Source: Bacillaceae bacterium Marseille-Q3522
GTDB lineage: Bacteria > Bacillota > Bacilli > Bacillales > Cytobacillaceae
Length of the DNA stretch: 37,549 nt
Reading direction: 5' to 3'
Assembly (NCBI GenBank): GCA_017898095.1
Contig: JAGKQJ010000023.1
Span: forward strand, 1-37,549
Shown in pieces: positions 6,447 through 15,094 of this stretch. Within the stretch, counting starts at the first letter, position 1. Each line of letters opens with the position of its first letter. A program made the translations under genes and the position numbers. The notes beneath the pieces were generated by a model. That model was not told the origin of the DNA and made no database searches. It was given only the letters and a program-made list of their open reading frames with translations.

Positions 6447-7628
6447 ATGTTTTATCAGTATAAACGGATTTTTTTAATTGTAATGGATTCGGTCGGAATC
6501 GGTGAAGCACCGGATGCGACGAAGTTTACCGATACAGGGGCAGATACTCTCGGCCATATTGCGGAAAAAATGAACGGTTTACATATGCCGAATATGGCAA
6601 AGCTCGGTCTTGGCTGCATCCGCCCAATCAAAGGGATCGAGAAAACGGCTCGACCGCTCGGCTTTTATACAAAAATGCAGGAAGCATCGAATGGAAAAGA
6701 TACGATGACTGGTCACTGGGAAATTATGGGACTTAATATTCAAACACCGTTTCAGGTGTTTCCAAATGGTTTCCCGGATGATTTAATAACAACGTTAGAA
6801 GAACGAACAGGGAGAAAAATAATCGGCAATAAACCGGCCAGCGGCACAGCGATTATTGAGGAGCTTGGCGCAGAACATATGGAAACTGGTGCGCTAATTG
6901 TTTATACATCCGCTGACTCTGTCCTGCAAATTGCCGCCCACGAAGAAATTGTTCCATTAGAGGAACTCTATAATATTTGTAAAATTGCCAGAGAATTAAC
7001 GCGGAATGAAACGTATATGATTGGCCGCGTCATTGCCCGGCCGTTTGTCGGGAAACCGGGAACATTCAAACGCACGGCAAACCGTCATGATTATGCACTT
7101 AAACCATTCGGAAGAACGGTGATGAACGAGCTGAAGGATGCGAAACTTGATGTCATCGCCATCGGTAAAATTTCCGATATCTATGATGGTGAAGGTGTTA
7201 CAGAAAGTATGCGCACCGTTTCCAACATGGACGGAATGGATAAATTGCTGCAAACATTGGAAATGGATTTTACCGGTTTAAGTTTTTTAAATCTTGTTGA
7301 TTTTGATGCAGTATACGGACACCGGAGGGATCCGCTCGGTTATGGGAAGGCGTTGGAAGAATATGATGCCCGTCTCCCGGAAGTTTTTGCAAAAATGAAC
7401 GAAGACGATCTCCTTATCATTACTGCCGATCACGGCAATGACCCCGTTCATCACGGCACCGATCACACAAGAGAATTTGTTCCGCTGCTCATTTACAGCA
7501 AATCGATGCATGGCGGAAAAGAACTGCCGTTACGGGAAACGTTTGCCGATATTGGAGCAACGGTAGCCGACAATTTCAACATGAAGCTCCCTGAACATGG
7601 AACAAGCTTTTTAACAGAAATCAAATAA
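6447..7628 (+). CDS. deoB: Phosphopentomutase DeoB (Drm)
   Basis: A 393-residue phosphopentomutase of the alkaline-phosphatase superfamily that interconverts (deoxy)ribose 1- and 5-phosphate, linking nucleoside phosphorolysis to central carbon flow. Metal-binding Asp14 is in [12 protein letters not shown], the catalytic threonine should be Thr86 in KDTMTGHWE, and the second metal cluster is in [21 protein letters not shown]. Length fits the family. ATG 6447 has AGGAGG 10 nt upstream. punA follows after 15 bp, so the two form an operon, as in B. subtilis (drm-pupG). Confidence 0.95.
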   Translation: MFYQYKRIFLIVMDSVGIGEAPDATKFTDTGADTLGHIAEKMNGLHMPNMAKLGLGCIRPIKGIEKTARPLGFYTKMQEASNGKDTMTGHWEIMGLNIQTPFQVFPNGFPDDLITTLEERTGRKIIGNKPASGTAIIEELGAEHMETGALIVYTSADSVLQIAAHEEIVPLEELYNICKIARELTRNETYMIGRVIARPFVGKPGTFKRTANRHDYALKPFGRTVMNELKDAKLDVIAIGKISDIYDGEGVTESMRTVSNMDGMDKLLQTLEMDFTGLSFLNLVDFDAVYGHRRDPLGYGKALEEYDARLPEVFAKMNEDDLLIITADHGNDPVHHGTDHTREFVPLLIYSKSMHGGKELPLRETFADIGATVADNFNMKLPEHGTSFLTEIK

Positions 7629-7643
7629 GAGGAGGAGAAACAG

Positions 7644-8465
7644 TTGAATTACCGTCATATTCATTTGGCAAGTGATTATTTAAAAGAAAACTATCCGGAA
7701 AAGCCGCTCATTGGTTTAATATTGGGATCAGGTCTTGGTGTACTGGCAGATGATATCGAAGAAGCAGTCAAAATACCGTATGAGGAAATACCGGAATTCC
7801 CTGTGTCGACTGTGGCAGGACATGCCGGCAGACTCGTGTTCGGAAAAATAAACGGTGTGACGGTGGTCGCAATGCAAGGCAGATTTCATTATTACGAAGG
7901 CTACAGCTTTGAAAAAGTAACCTTTCCGGTCCGTGTCATGAAAGAACTCGGCGTACAAACATTAATTGTCACTAATGCAGCAGGGGGAGTAAATGAAACC
8001 TTTTCTGCCGGAGATTTGATGTTGATTGCGGATCATATTAATTTTATGGGTTCCAATCCGTTAATAGGGTATAACGACGACAGGCTTGGTGCTCGTTTTC
8101 CTGATATGTCGGAAGCCTATTCGAAAAAATTGCGAACTGCGGCGAAAAAAGTTGCCGAAGACATCGGGATCAAGGTTCAAGAAGGTGTCTATATCGGTTT
8201 TACTGGACCAAGTTATGAAACACCTGCAGAAATACGGATGGCAAAAATAATCGGTGCGGACGCTGTCGGGATGTCAACCGTTCCCGAAGTCATTGTTGCA
8301 CGGCACGCACAACTGGATGTTTTAGGAATATCCTGTATTTCCAATATGGCAGCTGGTATTTTAGACCAGCCGCTAAGCCACAAAGAAGTGATGGAAACAA
8401 CGGAAAGAGTAAAGGAAGATTTTATTCGCTATGTGAAAGAATTGGTCAAACAATTTGGTAATTGA
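7644..8465 (+). CDS. punA: Purine-nucleoside phosphorylase PunA/PupG
   Basis: A 273-residue trimeric-type purine nucleoside phosphorylase (inosine/guanosine plus phosphate to base and ribose 1-phosphate). Phosphate-site residues are in LILGSGLG (about 26-32) and GHAGRLVFG; MQGRFHYYEGY, VTNAAGG and GADAVGMSTVPEVIVARH are family hallmarks, the last holding the base-binding region. It begins with TTG 7644, supported by GAGGAGG 7-8 nt upstream and no better start. Co-transcribed with deoB, which consumes its ribose 1-phosphate product. Confidence 0.93.
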   Translation: MNYRHIHLASDYLKENYPEKPLIGLILGSGLGVLADDIEEAVKIPYEEIPEFPVSTVAGHAGRLVFGKINGVTVVAMQGRFHYYEGYSFEKVTFPVRVMKELGVQTLIVTNAAGGVNETFSAGDLMLIADHINFMGSNPLIGYNDDRLGARFPDMSEAYSKKLRTAAKKVAEDIGIKVQEGVYIGFTGPSYETPAEIRMAKIIGADAVGMSTVPEVIVARHAQLDVLGISCISNMAAGILDQPLSHKEVMETTERVKEDFIRYVKELVKQFGN

Positions 8466-8478
8466 TAATAAAGTTGTT

Positions 8479-8667
8479 CCCCAAAAGCAGGGATATTATC
8501 ATGAATGTTATGCAAAACCACAACATATACTTAACGAGTTGTTAACTATATCTGGTAGTCAAAATTGAACCATAATTAGATTAGACCACAAAAAGGTTTA
8601 CAAGACCACATTTATTTGTTCTGTCCACTAAATGTTGTGGTCAAAATGTAAAAATGACCTTTTTGAA
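8479..8667 (+). repeat. MITE-like repeat, copy 1 (between punA and pdp)
   Basis: Shares with 11825-11940 the left end CCCCAAAA-C-GGGATATTAT, an internal ACAAAACCACAA-ATA-like block (here GCAAAACCACAACATA), the right-hand TTGTGGT block and the right end ATGACCTTTTTG. The left and right ends are imperfect inverted repeats (CCCCAAAAA/TTTTTGGGG, decayed on the right here). This copy carries about 70 extra bp internally. No ORF. It fills the 261-bp punA-pdp gap, leaving little native promoter sequence. Confidence 0.65.
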
Positions 8668-8726
8668 GTTAAACCATAATAAGATAAAAGATTACGAACT
8701 AAGGCAAACGGAAAATGGTGATCAAA

Positions 8727-10031
8727 ATGAGAATGGTAGATCTGATTACAAAAAAACGGGATGGAGAAGAACTGTCGGCGGAAGAGATACAATATATCAT
8801 AAATGGGTATACAAACGGCTCTATCCCTGATTATCAAATAAGTGCTTTTGTCATGGCTATATATTTTAAAGGGATGACGGAAGCGGAATGTGCAAATTTG
8901 ACGATGGCAATGGTTTCCTCAGGCGAACAAATTGATTTAAGTGGGATTAGTGGAATCAAAGTCGATAAGCATTCCACAGGAGGAGTCGGCGATACAACTA
9001 CATTAATCCTCGGTCCGTTAGTTGCTTCTGTTGGAGTTCCGGTTGCAAAAATGTCGGGACGCGGCCTCGGGCATACGGGAGGAACGATTGATAAGCTGGA
9101 ATCCATTCCCGGATTTCATGTTGAACTGGACAAGGAAGTTTTTATCCGCCTTGTAAATGAAAATAAGCTTGCCGTAGTCGGACAAAGCGGCAATTTAACA
9201 CCTGCCGACAAAAAGCTGTATGCCCTGCGGGATGTAACGGGAACCGTTGACAGCATCCCCCTTATTGCCAGTTCGATTATGAGTAAAAAAATTGCTGCCG
9301 GTGCAGACGCAATTGTATTAGATGTAAAAACAGGTGCCGGTGCGTTTATGAAAACACCGGAAGACTCACGTAAGCTTGCCAAAGCAATGGTGCAAATCGG
9401 CAACAGCGTCGGACGGAAAACGACTGCTGTAATAACCGATATGAGCCAGCCTCTCGGGTTTGCGATCGGAAATGCGCTGGAAGTAAAGGAAGCAATCGAT
9501 ACGTTAAAAGGACACGGCCCGAAAGATTTAACAGAGCTGTGCCTTGCTTTAGGCAGCAGGATGGTTTGCCTGGCAGAAAAAGCAGCCGATCCCGACAGTG
9601 CACGCTCCATGTTGGAAAAGGCAATAGCAGACGGCTCCGCATTAGAAACGTTTAAAAAATTTATAACAGCACAGGGCGGGGACAGCTCTGTTGTCGATAA
9701 CCCGCAAAAGCTTCCGCAGGCACCTTATACGGTCGAGGTAGAAGCGGAACAATCCGGTTATATTGCCGAAATTACCGCAGATGCGGCCGGTCGTGCCGCA
9801 ATGCTGCTTGGAGCAGGCCGGGCAACGAAGGAGTCAGAAATTGATTTGGCCGTCGGTCTTATGCTGCGAAAAAAAATTGGCGATATGGTGGAAAAAGGCG
9901 AATCACTTGTCACCATTTACAGCCGCACGGAAGATGTTGCGGAAGTAAAACAAATGCTTTATGAAAATATAAAAATTTCTCCCGAAAAAACAACCCCTCC
10001 AAAACTTATTTATGAAGTGATAACAGAGTAA
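8727..10031 (+). CDS. pdp: Pyrimidine-nucleoside phosphorylase
   Basis: A 434-residue enzyme phosphorolysing uridine and (deoxy)thymidine. The family signature [16 protein letters not shown] is at about residues 109-124; [15 protein letters not shown] (phosphate site), [20 protein letters not shown] and [12 protein letters not shown] (Lys/Ser active-site region) are intact, and the C-terminal alpha/beta domain with [21 protein letters not shown] is present. ATG 8727 gives MRMVDL as in B. subtilis Pdp, with GGTGAT 4-5 nt upstream; an ATG at 8715 overlaps that site. It supplies deoxyribose 1-phosphate to DeoB. A repeat separates it from punA, so it may have its own promoter. Confidence 0.94.
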   Translation: MRMVDLITKKRDGEELSAEEIQYIINGYTNGSIPDYQISAFVMAIYFKGMTEAECANLTMAMVSSGEQIDLSGISGIKVDKHSTGGVGDTTTLILGPLVASVGVPVAKMSGRGLGHTGGTIDKLESIPGFHVELDKEVFIRLVNENKLAVVGQSGNLTPADKKLYALRDVTGTVDSIPLIASSIMSKKIAAGADAIVLDVKTGAGAFMKTPEDSRKLAKAMVQIGNSVGRKTTAVITDMSQPLGFAIGNALEVKEAIDTLKGHGPKDLTELCLALGSRMVCLAEKAADPDSARSMLEKAIADGSALETFKKFITAQGGDSSVVDNPQKLPQAPYTVEVEAEQSGYIAEITADAAGRAAMLLGAGRATKESEIDLAVGLMLRKKIGDMVEKGESLVTIYSRTEDVAEVKQMLYENIKISPEKTTPPKLIYEVITE

Positions 10032-10037
10032 AATAGT

Positions 10038-10071
10038 GCCGGGCATCTTATTCAGGTGCCCGGATTTTTTT
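10038..10071 (+). terminator. Rho-independent terminator after pdp
   Basis: CCGGGCATCT pairs with AGGTGCCCGG (one G-U), followed by ATTTTTTTAT. Confidence 0.9.
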
Positions 10072-10166
10072 ATCATAAAAAAAAATTATTTTCGCCCAAA
10101 TGCGAAGTGGGAATTCATCTCGGGCTAGAAAACCCGGGTTTCCTTTCCACAATTTAAAAAAGCAGA

Positions 10167-10199
10167 CAAAAACGCTCAGAAGTAAATCTGAGCGTTTTT
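10167..10199 (-). terminator. Bidirectional terminator after the anti-sigma gene
   Basis: AAAAACGCTCAGA-AGTAAA-TCTGAGCGTTTTT: a 13-bp perfect stem with A/T runs on both sides, 13 bp past the stop of the minus-strand operon. Confidence 0.85.
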
Positions 10200-10211
10200 G
10201 TGCAATTTCAA

Positions 10212-11168
10212 TCACTGAAGTTGGCTCCATATGTTCGAAAAATTTTTATCATTCATTTTGAAATATGCACCCATAAACCCGTAATAGATATATCCATCTT
10301 TAAGAAGGATAAGTTTAACCTTTGTCCCATCATTTAAGTGAATGGTTAGTTCCCTAAAGTCTTCGTTGTTTCGAGAATTGCTGATTAGGTCTGAATTTTC
10401 TCCACGAGGTAAAGGTTTTGTTTTATTCAACTCTTCAACAAATTCATTTAAAATTTCCATATCCGCAGCAGGAAGATAATTGCCAACGTTATTATCCCAA
10501 TCGCTGTAGGTTCTATACTCTACACTGGATACATTCCCAACCATTTTTAATTTACCAAAAACATCTTCACCACTATCTATTATTATTCCATTAAGGTTTT
10601 CATAAAACTCAGCATAAGGCTTCCCGTATCGTTCTCCATAAGTCATTATTCTAAAATCTTTATCGTAGCCTTTAACAGAAAAAACATCTGCTGTTCCAAT
10701 TGTTGATGCAAATTCTTCATCATAGGCTTCCTGTTTACTCCATTCATCAATAGTTCCTTTCGTCGTTCCAAGTTTCTCGCCTACAATAGCTTTTGTATTT
10801 TCCGCATCTATTTCTGTACTTGTTTGAGTATAAATCTTTCCGTTGTATACAATTAAACCAATCATATCTGCTTTTGAATTACCTTCTGGTAATTGAATAG
10901 CTGGGATATTTACACCACTGCTTTTAGTAGCAATTGGTGTATTTTGATTGTTTGTTGTGCCTTTTGGAGAAATACCATTATTATTAAATAAAGCGAATGT
11001 TCCAATGGATAAAAGTAAAACAGCCACGATACCAATACTTGTTAAGAAATATTTTTTTCTACCATTTTGCATTTCTTTTTTCGCTTTATGAATACCAATC
11101 TTACTTCTTTCATTTAGTCCTTTTGGTATTTCAATTCTATTCATTTCTTGTTTAATCTTATTGCTCAT
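10212..11168 (-). CDS. Probable membrane-anchored anti-sigma factor for the adjacent ECF sigma factor
   Basis: A 318-residue protein with a cytosolic N-terminus (residues 1-38, basic: IPKGLNERSKIGIHKAKKEM), one transmembrane helix at about 41-61 (FLTSIGIVAVLLLSIGTFALF) and a large extracytoplasmic domain of about 255 residues without cysteines. That topology and the 11-bp overlap with the upstream ECF sigma gene point to an anti-sigma factor. I do not recognise the outer domain with certainty and see no HxxxCxxC zinc anti-sigma motif, so the mechanism is unknown. Start ATG 11168 is chosen because AAAGGAG is 9 nt upstream; the ATG at 11177 overlaps that site. Confidence 0.7.
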   Translation of the reverse strand: MSNKIKQEMNRIEIPKGLNERSKIGIHKAKKEMQNGRKKYFLTSIGIVAVLLLSIGTFALFNNNGISPKGTTNNQNTPIATKSSGVNIPAIQLPEGNSKADMIGLIVYNGKIYTQTSTEIDAENTKAIVGEKLGTTKGTIDEWSKQEAYDEEFASTIGTADVFSVKGYDKDFRIMTYGERYGKPYAEFYENLNGIIIDSGEDVFGKLKMVGNVSSVEYRTYSDWDNNVGNYLPAADMEILNEFVEELNKTKPLPRGENSDLISNSRNNEDFRELTIHLNDGTKVKLILLKDGYIYYGFMGAYFKMNDKNFSNIWSQLQ

Positions 11169-11682
11169 AAACACCATCTCCTTTCAATTTTTTACGGAGC
11201 TTATCTAAAGCCCTATATAAAACTGTCTTTGCTGTACCCAAGGGTATATCAAGGGCTTCTGAAACTTCTTTAATAGTCAAACCTTCGTAAAATCTTAAAA
11301 TAATTACACTTTTCTCATCTTCATTTAATCGTTCGATTAGGCCTCGAACTGTCATTTCTAAATCAATATCTTCAATAACTTCTCCAGATACGAATTCCTC
11401 GTATTCAGGCTTCATTTGAACTATGTTTTTTTGCTTACGAAGTAAATCAACAGCACAACTAATTGCAATTCTAATTAACCAAGTTTTAAAGTATTTAGGT
11501 TCTTTAAGATTATTAATTGATTTAAATGAACGATAAGCTGTCTCCTGAACGACATCAAGAGCATCACTTTGATTTTTTACATATACAAATGCTGTTCGAT
11601 AAATGTCTTGTTCATATTGCTGGAATAATATCAAAAATGCATTATCATTGCCTTTTTGTGCTTTTTTAATTAAATAATGCAA
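11158..11682 (-). CDS. ECF-type RNA polymerase sigma factor (sigma-70 family)
   Basis: A 174-residue extracytoplasmic-function sigma factor. Region 2 is at about residues 7-75 (AFLILFQQYEQDIYRTAFVY, SDALDVVQETAYRSFK, FKTWLIRIAISCAVDLLRKQ) and region 4 at about 115-170 (LNEDEKSVIILRFYEGLTIKEVSEALDIPLGTAKTVLYRALDKL, a clear helix-turn-helix). Related to the SigV/SigX/SigM group but not assignable to one. Start: TTG 11682 has AAGGAGGT 8 nt upstream, while the GTG at 11689-11691 lies inside that site. A CGTC at about 11717-11720 on the minus strand could be the -10 of an autoregulatory ECF promoter, without a clear -35. This pair is absent from this place in B. subtilis. Confidence 0.9.
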   Translation of the reverse strand: MHYLIKKAQKGNDNAFLILFQQYEQDIYRTAFVYVKNQSDALDVVQETAYRSFKSINNLKEPKYFKTWLIRIAISCAVDLLRKQKNIVQMKPEYEEFVSGEVIEDIDLEMTVRGLIERLNEDEKSVIILRFYEGLTIKEVSEALDIPLGTAKTVLYRALDKLRKKLKGDGVYEQ

Positions 11683-11760
11683 TCGAGCCACCTCCTTAAT
11701 TTTCTTTTACCTATTAGACGGAATAATTAAATCATTTGGCTTTAATTTTTTTTATTTTAT

Positions 11761-11791
11761 AAAAAAAACATCCTGCCTTATCGAACAGGAT
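11761..11791 (-). terminator. Minus-strand terminator-like hairpin upstream of the ECF sigma gene
   Basis: On the minus strand CATCCTG-ttcgataagg-CAGGATG is followed by eight T residues. It would block transcription coming from the dacF side from entering the sigma operon, or attenuate a long leader. Confidence 0.6.
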
Positions 11792-11824
11792 GAATTTCCA
11801 TAGATAAAGTATATCTTGGATAGT

Positions 11825-11940
11825 CCCCAAAAACGGGGATATTATTAAAAAAGTTATACAAAACCACAATATATCGTGGTTATCTCTCTGTTTTCTCAAC
11901 TATACGTTGTGGTAGAAAAGTAATTATGACCTTTTTGGGG
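11825..11940 (+). repeat. MITE-like repeat, copy 2
   Basis: A 116-bp element with terminal inverted repeats CCCCAAAAA (11825-11833) and TTTTTGGGG (11932-11940), internal CCACAATATATCGTGG and ACGTTGTGGT blocks, and no ORF. Same orientation as the copy at 8479-8667. Too small to move by itself; the source transposase is not in the window. Confidence 0.65.
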
Positions 11941-12091
11941 TTGAACCATATCTTTTATTTGAAAAAAACCTTTCTGTAATCCCTAATCTTTGTGCAGGGG
12001 TCGAGGTCTTTAGTAGCTATACATAAGTTATAGAAGGTACGAAAGGTAGTCAAAAAATCCGCAAAAATCCGCAAAACTCCTGATGCTGTTG

Positions 12092-12120
12092 GTATAAATT
12101 TGTTATAGATGGAAACAATG
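12092..12120 (+). promoter_or_regulatory. SigF-type promoter of dacF
   Basis: GTATA (12092-12096) and GGAAACAATG (12111-12120) fit the SigF consensus GYWTA and GGNNANAHTR, with a 14-bp spacer. dacF is SigF-dependent in B. subtilis. The ribosome binding site GGAGG begins at 12139. Confidence 0.65.
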
Positions 12121-12150
12121 GATGCTATATCAACAATGGAGGAATGTGCG

Positions 12151-13329
12151 ATGAAGAAGATAGTGTCCATGATCGTGCTCACTTTTATGGTAGGTCAAAT
12201 CAATATACATACGATATTTGCGGAAGAAAAAGAAACTGGAACCATTGAACTGGCGAAAGAAGCAAAATCAGCGATCTTAATCGAACGTGATACCGGTGAA
12301 ATTTTATATGAGAAAAACAGCAATGAAATGCTTCCGCCAGCGAGCATGACGAAAATTATGACGATGCTTTTGATTATGGAGGCGCTTGATAAAGGCAAGT
12401 TGAAGATGGATGAGACAATCCGGACAAGTGACTATGCGGCATCGATGGGAGGCTCGCAAATTTTTCTGGAAGCCGGGGAGGAAATGACAACGGAACAAAT
12501 GCTGAAAGGAATAGCTATCGGCTCCGGAAATGATGCTTCAGTCGCGATGGCAGAAAGACTCGCCGGGTCGGAAGAGGCATTTGTCAAAATGATGAATGAA
12601 AGAGCAAAGGAACTGGGACTAAAGAACACTTTTTTTCAAAATTCAACAGGATTGCCAACCGAAGAGCATTATAGTACAGCACATGACATGGCAATTATGG
12701 CGAAAGAATTATTAAAATACGAAGATATTACAAATTTTACCGGCAAATACGAGGATTATCTCCGTGAAGGAACAGATAAAAAATTTTGGCTGGTTAATAC
12801 GAATAAACTGGTGCGATTCTATCAGGGAGTTGACGGCTTAAAAACCGGTTTCACTGCAGATGCAAAATATTGTTTAACTGCTACAGCGGAAAAGGACGGG
12901 ATGAGAGTCATTGCCGTTGTGTTTGGAGCACCAACTCCGAAAGAGCGTAATGCGGAAGTAACCAAGATGCTTGATTATGCTTTTAGCCAATATAAAACAC
13001 ATCCGATGTATAAAAGAGAGCATGTGCTTGGTAAGGCAGAAATTAGTAAAGGAAATAAGAAAAAAATTGAAGCAGTAACGAGTGAAAAAATTTCCCTGTT
13101 AACGAAAAAAAACGAGACGCTTGATAAAGTAAAACAAGAAGTCGTTCTGAAAAAGGATTTGCAGGCTCCTTTAGAAAAAGGTGAGCAAATCGGCATTTTA
13201 AAAATTGAAAAAGATGGAAAAACACTTGTGGAAAGTCCGATTGTCACTAAAGAAACGGTAAAAGAAGCAAATTGGTGGACTCTATATAAGCGGTCGTTAG
13301 GAATGTTTACAAAAGCGGGAAAGGAATAA
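12151..13329 (+). CDS. dacF: Forespore D-alanyl-D-alanine carboxypeptidase DacF
   Basis: A 392-residue low-molecular-mass penicillin-binding protein that removes the terminal D-Ala from peptidoglycan stem peptides; DacF acts with DacB to lower cortex cross-linking. Signal peptide at residues 1-24 (MKKIVSMIVLTFMVG...TIFA). Active-site motifs: S65-M-T-K68, S125-G-N127 and K231-T-G233, all intact, followed by the C-terminal beta-rich domain and an amphipathic end (WWTLYKRSLGMF) for membrane attachment. ATG 12151 has GGAGG 7-8 nt upstream; an in-frame ATG at 12109 lies inside the SigF promoter. It directly precedes the spoIIA operon, as in B. subtilis. Confidence 0.93.
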   Translation: MKKIVSMIVLTFMVGQINIHTIFAEEKETGTIELAKEAKSAILIERDTGEILYEKNSNEMLPPASMTKIMTMLLIMEALDKGKLKMDETIRTSDYAASMGGSQIFLEAGEEMTTEQMLKGIAIGSGNDASVAMAERLAGSEEAFVKMMNERAKELGLKNTFFQNSTGLPTEEHYSTAHDMAIMAKELLKYEDITNFTGKYEDYLREGTDKKFWLVNTNKLVRFYQGVDGLKTGFTADAKYCLTATAEKDGMRVIAVVFGAPTPKERNAEVTKMLDYAFSQYKTHPMYKREHVLGKAEISKGNKKKIEAVTSEKISLLTKKNETLDKVKQEVVLKKDLQAPLEKGEQIGILKIEKDGKTLVESPIVTKETVKEANWWTLYKRSLGMFTKAGKE

Positions 13330-13421
13330 TGAATGCTCCTCAATGATAAATATTATTATCATGTCGAATAGCAAGGGCTGCACCATTTTTTTTAGCGAAT
13401 TACCACTAGTTTTGTCTGTAA

Positions 13422-13449
13422 GAAGGAATGAAGCGACCTGATAGCGAAT
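13422..13449 (+). promoter_or_regulatory. SigH-type promoter of the spoIIA operon
   Basis: GAAGGAATG (13422-13430) fits the SigH -35 RNAGGAWWW except for its last base, and AGCGAAT (13443-13449) matches RNNGAAT, with a 12-bp spacer. spoIIA is a classic SigH operon. A palindrome ATGATAA...TTATCAT at 13344-13363 lies upstream and has no assigned role. Confidence 0.7.
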
Positions 13450-13523
13450 GACTCATTATAGAAATTCGATCCTCTTTGTATGAAAAATTTACTCATACAA
13501 TATTTGTAAAGGAGGCTGTTATA

Positions 13524-13874
13524 GTGAGTCTTAACATTGACTTGGAAGTAAGAGTTGAGGTTTTGTGTATCCGATTATCAGGCGAGTTGGATCATCATTC
13601 ATCGGAAGAGCTTCGTACGCTTGCGACAAAAACAATCGAAGAAAACGGGATCAGGCATATCATCTTAAACTTGGAGAAACTAACCTTTATGGATAGCTCC
13701 GGACTCGGCGTTATTTTAGGCCGCTACAAGCAAATCAAACAGGTACACGGAGAAATGGTTGTTTGCTCACTTTCACCAAGTGTCAGAAGATTATTTGATA
13801 TGTCCGGGTTGTTTAAAATTATCCGTCTTGATCCCAGTGAGCAATTTGCTTTAGAAAGATTGGGGGTAGCCTAA
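13524..13874 (+). CDS. spoIIAA: Anti-sigma F factor antagonist SpoIIAA
   Basis: A 116-residue STAS-domain protein. Unphosphorylated SpoIIAA binds SpoIIAB and frees SigF in the forespore. The phosphorylation site is Ser58 in [15 protein letters not shown], the same number as in B. subtilis. GTG 13524 has AAAGGAGG 8 nt upstream and gives MSLNIDLEV, matching the family; the longer in-frame extension to 13476 has no such signal. It is the first gene of spoIIAA-spoIIAB-sigF; spoIIAB follows after 2 bp. Confidence 0.95.
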   Translation: MSLNIDLEVRVEVLCIRLSGELDHHSSEELRTLATKTIEENGIRHIILNLEKLTFMDSSGLGVILGRYKQIKQVHGEMVVCSLSPSVRRLFDMSGLFKIIRLDPSEQFALERLGVA

Positions 13875-13876
13875 TC

Positions 13877-14317
13877 ATGAAAAACGAAATGCAGCTGCAA
13901 TTTAGCGCACTCAGCCAAAATGAATCCTTTGCCCGGGTGGCTGTGGCATCCTTTATTGCCCAGCTTGATCCGACACTGGATGAGTTGACAGAGATAAAAA
14001 CAGTAGTATCAGAAGCAGTCACAAATGCGATTATCCATGGATATGAAAGTGATCCCGGCGGTATAGTCTACATCCGGCTATCGATTGAAGACGGGTATGT
14101 GGATATGACCATAAAAGATGTAGGTGTAGGGATTTCCAATATTGAGGAGGCACGACAGCCTTTATTTACAACAAAACCTGAGCTGGAGAGATCTGGAATG
14201 GGATTTACGATTATGGAAAATTTTATGGACGAAATCGAAGTGAAATCACAGCCAGGAAAAGGGACAGAGATTCGATTAAGAAAGCATTTAACAAACAGCA
14301 AAATGCTATGTAATTAA
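13877..14317 (+). CDS. spoIIAB: Anti-sigma F factor and serine kinase SpoIIAB
   Basis: A 146-residue GHKL-fold kinase that holds SigF inactive and phosphorylates SpoIIAA. Arg20 (SFARVAV) at the SigF/SpoIIAA contact surface, Glu46 and Asn50 in the N-box [11 protein letters not shown], the G1 box DVGVGI and the G2 region RSGMGFTIM are present. Length matches the family. ATG 13877 has GGGGGTAG 7-8 nt upstream. The 12-bp spacing to sigF fits a single operon. Confidence 0.95.
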   Translation: MKNEMQLQFSALSQNESFARVAVASFIAQLDPTLDELTEIKTVVSEAVTNAIIHGYESDPGGIVYIRLSIEDGYVDMTIKDVGVGISNIEEARQPLFTTKPELERSGMGFTIMENFMDEIEVKSQPGKGTEIRLRKHLTNSKMLCN

Positions 14318-14329
14318 GGAGTCTTGCCT

Positions 14330-15076
14330 ATGGATGTCGATGTGAAAAAAATACACTTAAAAGATCAAGAAGTAAAAGAGCTGATCAAGCAAAGCCAGCA
14401 AGGGGATCAGGGAGCACGCGATACAATTGTGCAAAAAAATATGCGTCTTGTCTGGTCCGTTGTCCAGCGCTTTTTGAACCGCGGCTATGAACCGGATGAT
14501 CTTTTTCAAATTGGCTGCATTGGATTGTTAAAATCTGTTGATAAATTTGATCTTTCCTATGATGTGAAATTTTCAACTTACGCAGTGCCAATGATTATCG
14601 GAGAAATTCAACGGTTTATTCGCGATGACGGAACGGTAAAAGTAAGCCGTTCTTTGAAAGAACAGAGCAACAAAATCCGCAAAGCCAATGATGAACTTTG
14701 CAAAACATTGGGAAGGGTACCGACAGTAAATGAACTGGCAGAATACCTTGGTCTTTCTCCAGAAGATATCATTCTTGCTCAGGAAGCAAGCAGAACACCA
14801 ACTTCGATTCATGAAACCGTCTATGAAAATGACGGCGATCCGATTACATTACTCGATCAAATCGATGACGGCGAGGAAGGGAAATGGTTCGACAAAATTG
14901 CTTTAAAAGAAGCGATTCGTGAATTAGAGGAGCGGGAAAGATTAATTGTCTATTTGCGCTATTACAAAGACCAGACACAAGCCGAAGTCGCTGCAAGACT
15001 CGGGATTTCCCAGGTTCAAGTATCGAGGCTGGAAAAGAAAATACTGCAGCAAATGAAAAGCCGCATGGACGTATAG
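14330..15076 (+). CDS. sigF: Forespore-specific sigma factor SigF
   Basis: A 248-residue sigma-70 family protein, the first compartment-specific sigma factor of sporulation. Region 2 (NMRLVWSVVQRFLNRGYEPDDLFQIGCIGLLKSVDKFD), region 3 (IRKANDELCKTLGRVPTVNELAEYLGLS) and region 4 with helix-turn-helix (QAEVAARLGISQVQVSRLEKKIL) are all visible and near-identical to B. subtilis SigF. ATG 14330 has AAGGAG 8 nt upstream; the in-frame TTG at 14324 is too close to it. The stop lies within the loop of a bidirectional terminator. Confidence 0.96.
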   Translation: MDVDVKKIHLKDQEVKELIKQSQQGDQGARDTIVQKNMRLVWSVVQRFLNRGYEPDDLFQIGCIGLLKSVDKFDLSYDVKFSTYAVPMIIGEIQRFIRDDGTVKVSRSLKEQSNKIRKANDELCKTLGRVPTVNELAEYLGLSPEDIILAQEASRTPTSIHETVYENDGDPITLLDQIDDGEEGKWFDKIALKEAIRELEERERLIVYLRYYKDQTQAEVAARLGISQVQVSRLEKKILQQMKSRMDV

Positions 15077-15090
15077 ATCATGCGGCTTTT
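15056..15090. terminator. Bidirectional terminator between sigF and the HAD phosphatase
   Basis: AAAAGCCGCATG (15056-15067) pairs perfectly with CATGCGGCTTTT (15079-15090). It overlaps the end of sigF and lies 5 bp from the stop of the convergent HAD gene. Confidence 0.9.
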
Positions 15091-15094
15091 GCAG

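Noticed and set aside
9116-9610. 164-residue minus-strand ORF inside pdp
   Set aside because: Shadow of the real pdp frame; no ribosome binding site and no family resemblance.
13344-13363. Fur box upstream of spoIIA
   Set aside because: TGATAA...TTATCA has a 6-bp centre, so the half-site spacing is wrong for the 15-bp Fur core; left as an unexplained palindrome.
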